Source: Argentina anserina
Taxonomy: Eukaryota > Streptophyta > Magnoliopsida > Rosales > Rosaceae
DNA length: 64,000 nt
Assembly: GCF_933775445.1 (NCBI RefSeq)
Contig: NC_065878.1
Coordinates: forward strand, 9,869,395-9,933,394
Direction: 5' to 3'
In this document: piece after piece, positions 60,608-64,000 of the stretch
Layout of the letters: every line of letters begins with the position of its first letter
How positions within the stretch are numbered: position 1 is the stretch's first letter
Notes under the pieces: model-generated
Database searches by the model: none
The model's input: the letters and a program-made list of their open reading frames with translations, nothing else
What the model was told of the DNA's origin: nothing
Translations under genes and position numbers: made by a program

Positions 60608-61295
60608 TCATACTGGTTTCAAATGTACCAAAAAAAAAGTATCTATAGAATGGGTTCCTAACCCATAAAGAATTAAAGATAAACAGCGGTTTGGAGCCAG
60701 TTGTGCTTAATAGATGTTGTCATCCGAAAGTTATCATATCCTTCAGATACTAATACACCACATCACATATAGCAATCAATGCACACATGACACGTGTAGA
60801 GTTCTGCTTGGATCAACAGCCAGATTTTCATCCAGGAAGCAATATGCTATTACATAATACAGCGTTGCCAGGTTTTTACCTCATCATTTGAGAGACTTCT
60901 TTCAAGAATTGCGCATGTCTAGAATCCTAGCTACCTATTAATCCGAAATTGCATAGCTTTCCATAACCCTAGCATATCGAGACTGAAACCAACACATCAA
61001 TAATATGATGAACAAATTTCAAGCACAACGTTATTGAATCCAGACTTGTAATTATCAGTACTTCTTATGATAAGAGAACTTAATATTATATAGGATTAAC
61101 TAGAAGCTAATATCAGCCCTCACCAATTAGAATCGTTCTATACATGATTAACTAGGTTTTTGTTTATGTCACAGCAGTTACAGCTAGCTGATTTCAGAAA
61201 CAACCTTACAAACAAAAGCAGCCAATGGACCACAATAACCCAATAATAAGATTACAAATTCATAAAACACAGACAGCCATGCATAGCCTCTTTCT
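59092..61295. other. 3' UTR of the ACP gene and intergenic sequence
   Basis: No gene. It holds a 54-bp tandem duplication (60171-60278) and a TA run at 60566-60603. A GGTTCGAATCC word at about 59858-59868 resembles a Pol III B box, but no matching A box was found. Confidence 0.45.
60171..60278 (+). repeat. Tandem duplication, period 54 bp
   Basis: Units starting TCTTTTTGAATGCACTAG at 60171 and 60225, both with ATGAGATTCATACC. Confidence 0.85.
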
Positions 61296-61856
61296 TTAAT
61301 ATAACGTCGAACTAACCATATTGATAATCGAGAGTGATATGATACACAGCTGAAACGTATCGTTGTTCCTCTTCGTTAATGGCGAAACCAACTGTCTCTC
61401 CTCGAATCCATCTCCGCAAGTCGTGGAGGCATCGACGATCGAACTGACCAGGATATTGGCGTCCTCGTTGTGCTTCATCTTGTAATCCTTGATGGCTTGC
61501 TTGATGGTGGGTCTGGCGTCTGTGTAAAGCTGCAAACAATCATCCAAACATGCTCTTACAAACTTGTCCAGCTTCTTGTTCTTGAGAAGGCTCTTGATGA
61601 ACCGCCTCGTGTCAGTCACGTTGTGCTGGACTAGCTTCATGGAGATGAGGCCGAGTTGCCGGAGATCGGCGCCAGAGCTGTTTGGGGCGGCTTGGAGAGA
61701 AGTCAGGCAGAACTTGTAGCTCAGGTTGGGGTCGTTCTGAGCAGCTTTTTTGCAGGTTTCAGAGATGAGGTTGTTGGCGGTTATGGGAGTGAAGGTTGAT
61801 GAGAAGAGAAGGAAGAGAGGGAGGAATAAAGTGAAAGTGAATATGGAGGTCGTCAT
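61296..61856 (-). CDS. Plant invertase/pectin methylesterase inhibitor (PMEI-domain) protein
   Basis: Secreted four-helix protein that inhibits either cell-wall/vacuolar invertase or pectin methylesterase; sequence alone does not decide which. Single exon, 186 residues. Signal peptide 1-27 (FTLFLPLFLLFSSTFTPITA). The PMEI domain follows with the conserved cysteines: SETCKKA, SYKFCLTSL (first disulfide pair), VRACLDDCLQLY and STTCGDGF. The phrase LRQLGLISMKL and the extended C-terminus resemble the putative invertase inhibitors related to the plane pollen allergen Pla a 1. The start at 61856 gives the only frame with a signal peptide. A TATA box lies 36 bp upstream. Intact. Confidence 0.9.
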   Translation of the reverse strand: MTTSIFTFTLFLPLFLLFSSTFTPITANNLISETCKKAAQNDPNLSYKFCLTSLQAAPNSSGADLRQLGLISMKLVQHNVTDTRRFIKSLLKNKKLDKFVRACLDDCLQLYTDARPTIKQAIKDYKMKHNEDANILVSSIVDASTTCGDGFEERQLVSPLTKRNNDTFQLCIISLSIINMVSSTLY

Positions 61857-61891
61857 ATTGTGGGGATGATAAGAAGTTTTGGGGTTTGGCG

Positions 61892-61899
61892 TATTTATA
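61892..61899 (-). promoter_or_regulatory. TATA box of the PMEI gene
   Basis: Minus strand TATAAATA, 36-43 bp before the ATG, implying a very short leader. Confidence 0.6.
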
Positions 61900-62138
61900 G
61901 GTACGTAGTTTGGATATGCTTATCGTACCATAAATGTGAGATTATGGGGGAGGTGTGGAGACTTGGAGTGTAATACTGAAATACTATCTAAACAGAACGA
62001 GAGAAAGAATGACATGAAAACTGATTATAAAGGTTTGACCTAGTTTGCTGGCTGGTGACGAGAACTATTATGGGGACTCTATAATATGAGAATTTAGATT
62101 AATAAGTTAATTGATTTTACATGCTTTAAGGATATATA

Positions 62139-62540
62139 TAGTCTCTATCCAGAGTGAAGCTTCACTCTGGAATTACAGAGTGAAGTTTCAATTTTAACAC
62201 ACTTTTCGGTTAAATTTTTTCACTATAAGCGATTCAATATTTAGATATGTTATTTAAGATCATCTTTATAAAGTTTCATCTAATTTGACAATGGTTTGAG
62301 CTTTCAAAATTGAGATTTATACGAATGGTTCACGTTGAATAATTTTAATTCATTCATTGATTTAATCTAATTCCAATACCTTAACAATGTCCGAATTAGA
62401 TGAAATTTTGTAGAGATGATCTTGAATAGCATACCTAAATATTGAATCGCTTATGGTGAAAAGAACTAGACTGAAAAGTGTCACAAAATTGGAACTTCAC
62501 TCTGTAATTCCAGAGTGAAACTTCACTCTGGATATATATA
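62139..62540. mobile_element. Foldback MITE, copy 3
   Basis: Begins AGTCTCTATCCAGAGTGAAG. The outer part contains a perfect 22-bp palindrome at about 62148-62169. Both arms of about 155 bp are kept. Short TA runs flank it (62132-62140 and 62533-62540). It lies about 240 bp upstream of the PMEI TATA box. Confidence 0.87.
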
Positions 62541-64000
62541 CACAACTCCTTCCCTTAGGTCAGTTTGGAGTTTAGATTAAACAATGATAGCTAGCTTGAT
62601 ACAGCATTGTTGCGCATATTACTTGAAACTATCAGTTAGTGAAATCTTTCTCTCATTTTCAGTCGCATTCATTTTATTTTCATTCTTTTATCAATATGGT
62701 GCACATAGGTGTTAGATTCGTGGTATGTGTGGTTGGAAATGTCATTCTGGCTGGCCTCTTCCCTCCCCAAATCCTACATGAATTCATACAAATGTGGAGA
62801 AAAATGATTGTGAAGGCTTTCGATCCAAAACCCTTATCTAATAACGGTGTTCAACTGTTTGTTAGGCAATAAGTTTTAGCGTACATTAGACTTGGTTTTG
62901 TCACCTAATTTGTTTGGTCCTTATGGCCGTCATGGCGTTGTTCCAATGAATTTCAGTTGTGCCAATGAATTAAGTATTCATTACCCTAAAAAAAAGGTTT
63001 TGTTAGGCAATAGGATTTTAGTCACTACAAACGAAATTAGGTGTATTTCTTTTTAGGGAAGCGATCTAAGTGCTCCATGAATCCAGTTTTTCAAACCCAA
63101 ACCACCTTGATCCAATGGTTGAAACTAGTATCCCAAACAACAAGAGCAGAGCCGAATTACAGGTCCAACTTTGCACTTTCGACAAAAGAGGCCGCGGCCA
63201 AGCATAGACTTGAAAACTATGAATTAGTTGACTACAAATCACTAACAATTCAATTTTGTACCATACCAGCCTGAGACAACTATTTATCCTCTCAAGAATA
63301 AAGCCTGCATCTGACCATGTCGACAATGGCCTAAAAGTGACTCGCCTTCTTAATTGGAGTAAGAAGACTGTCTAAGGAATTCCAAATGGTGCCGAAACTT
63401 CAATCTCCAACTACAAAAAGATTGAAGCCAGCACCGCCGTCATGTTATTAACTTGTAAAACCGCCGACCCTGCAATTACAGGAGTCAGCTCTAGAAATGT
63501 TGTCGCTGGGAGCAACTTCTCTAAGACAGTCGACGTCGCAACCTACACTGACAAAGATTGCCCTCCAATGAAAATGTCTTGGACTCTTGGTGGCATCCTT
63601 CATCACGCTCTCAGACTCCACAGTTAAATCAGAACCTTCAATCATTCATTTGAAATTATTATCCTAAGAAAAAAAACTGAGAAATTAGATATATTGTATT
63701 GAAATTTTTATTTATTTTTGTTTATTCTTATATATATATATATCTGTATTGGTAATTTCTCATATGTTGACAAAGTCAACACTAACTTTAAAAAAAGAGA
63801 AGTCTAAGTGATGTTTGAGAAGTATGAATAGAAGCTCCCGGATATGATTCGGAAAGATAAAAAAAACACATTCAAAAAGCTAATTTGATTTCTCATTCCT
63901 GTTTCTTCTGACACAATGTTTGTGTACTCATAACCATTATAAATTATGCAAGAAGCGTACACGGTAGAAACAAGATTTAGACAAACATCAAAAACCTAAT
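62541..64000. other. Terminal stretch without a supported gene
   Basis: The frame at 62639-62872 has a hydrophobic segment (VRFVVCVVGNVILAGLFPP), and 63442-63627 reads like a coding remnant (GVSSRNVVAGSNFSKTVD). Stops separate them and I recognise neither. They may be decayed exons of one gene. A TA run is near 63729. Confidence 0.3.

Overview
The window is AT-rich nuclear DNA from a flowering plant, a eudicot and by overall gene style perhaps Rosaceae (family assignment is inference). The evidence is spliced genes for a purine permease, a Rab6-type GTPase, a mitochondrial acyl carrier protein and a pectinesterase/invertase-inhibitor-like protein, embedded in LTR retrotransposons, MITEs and an endogenous pararetrovirus. 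No bacterial features, tRNA, rRNA or CRISPR were seen.

Layout. 1-480: a two-copy 170-bp repeat and AT-rich sequence. 488-9057: a roughly 1-kb non-autonomous DNA transposon with long inverted repeats, split by a 7.2-kb Ty1/copia element (665-7903, TSD ATATT) and carrying a 374-bp palindromic MITE (8358-8731). 9429-11626: a frameshifted, unrecognised repeat-protein gene. 13440-15510: purine permease (minus). 18405-26738: an 8.3-kb Sirevirus-like Ty1/copia element (TSD ATGCA) that has lost its integrase. 27478-35446: an almost complete endogenous caulimovirid, closest in layout to florendoviruses, with 135-bp terminal redundancy, a broken polyprotein and a second long ORF of unknown function, ending exactly inside the primer-binding site against a TA microsatellite. 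39771-44134: RABH1B-type GTPase in six exons. 45111-45671: small RING protein (minus). 46430-46990: B3-like gene with an in-frame stop; its flanks and a shrunken copy recur at 54745-56076. 47572-53379: a young Ty3/gypsy chromovirus (TSD ATTAC, LTRs differing at 1 of 273 positions). 57244-59091: mitochondrial ACP. 61296-61856: PMEI-domain protein (minus). MITE copies 2 and 3 lie at 55363-55763 and 62139-62540.

The host genes belong to separate processes (purine-type transport, Golgi vesicle traffic, mitochondrial fatty-acid/lipoate synthesis, apoplastic enzyme inhibition) and do not form a cluster. The main interest is in the mobile DNA: (i) the two-ORF copia element with identical acceptor-like sequences in front of gag and pol, suggesting spliced pol expression; (ii) GC-rich islands placed in the linkers of that element; (iii) a foldback MITE whose three copies all sit in TA microsatellites, one with a paralogous empty site; and (iv) the pararetrovirus, with its unit-length ends and uncharacterised second ORF.
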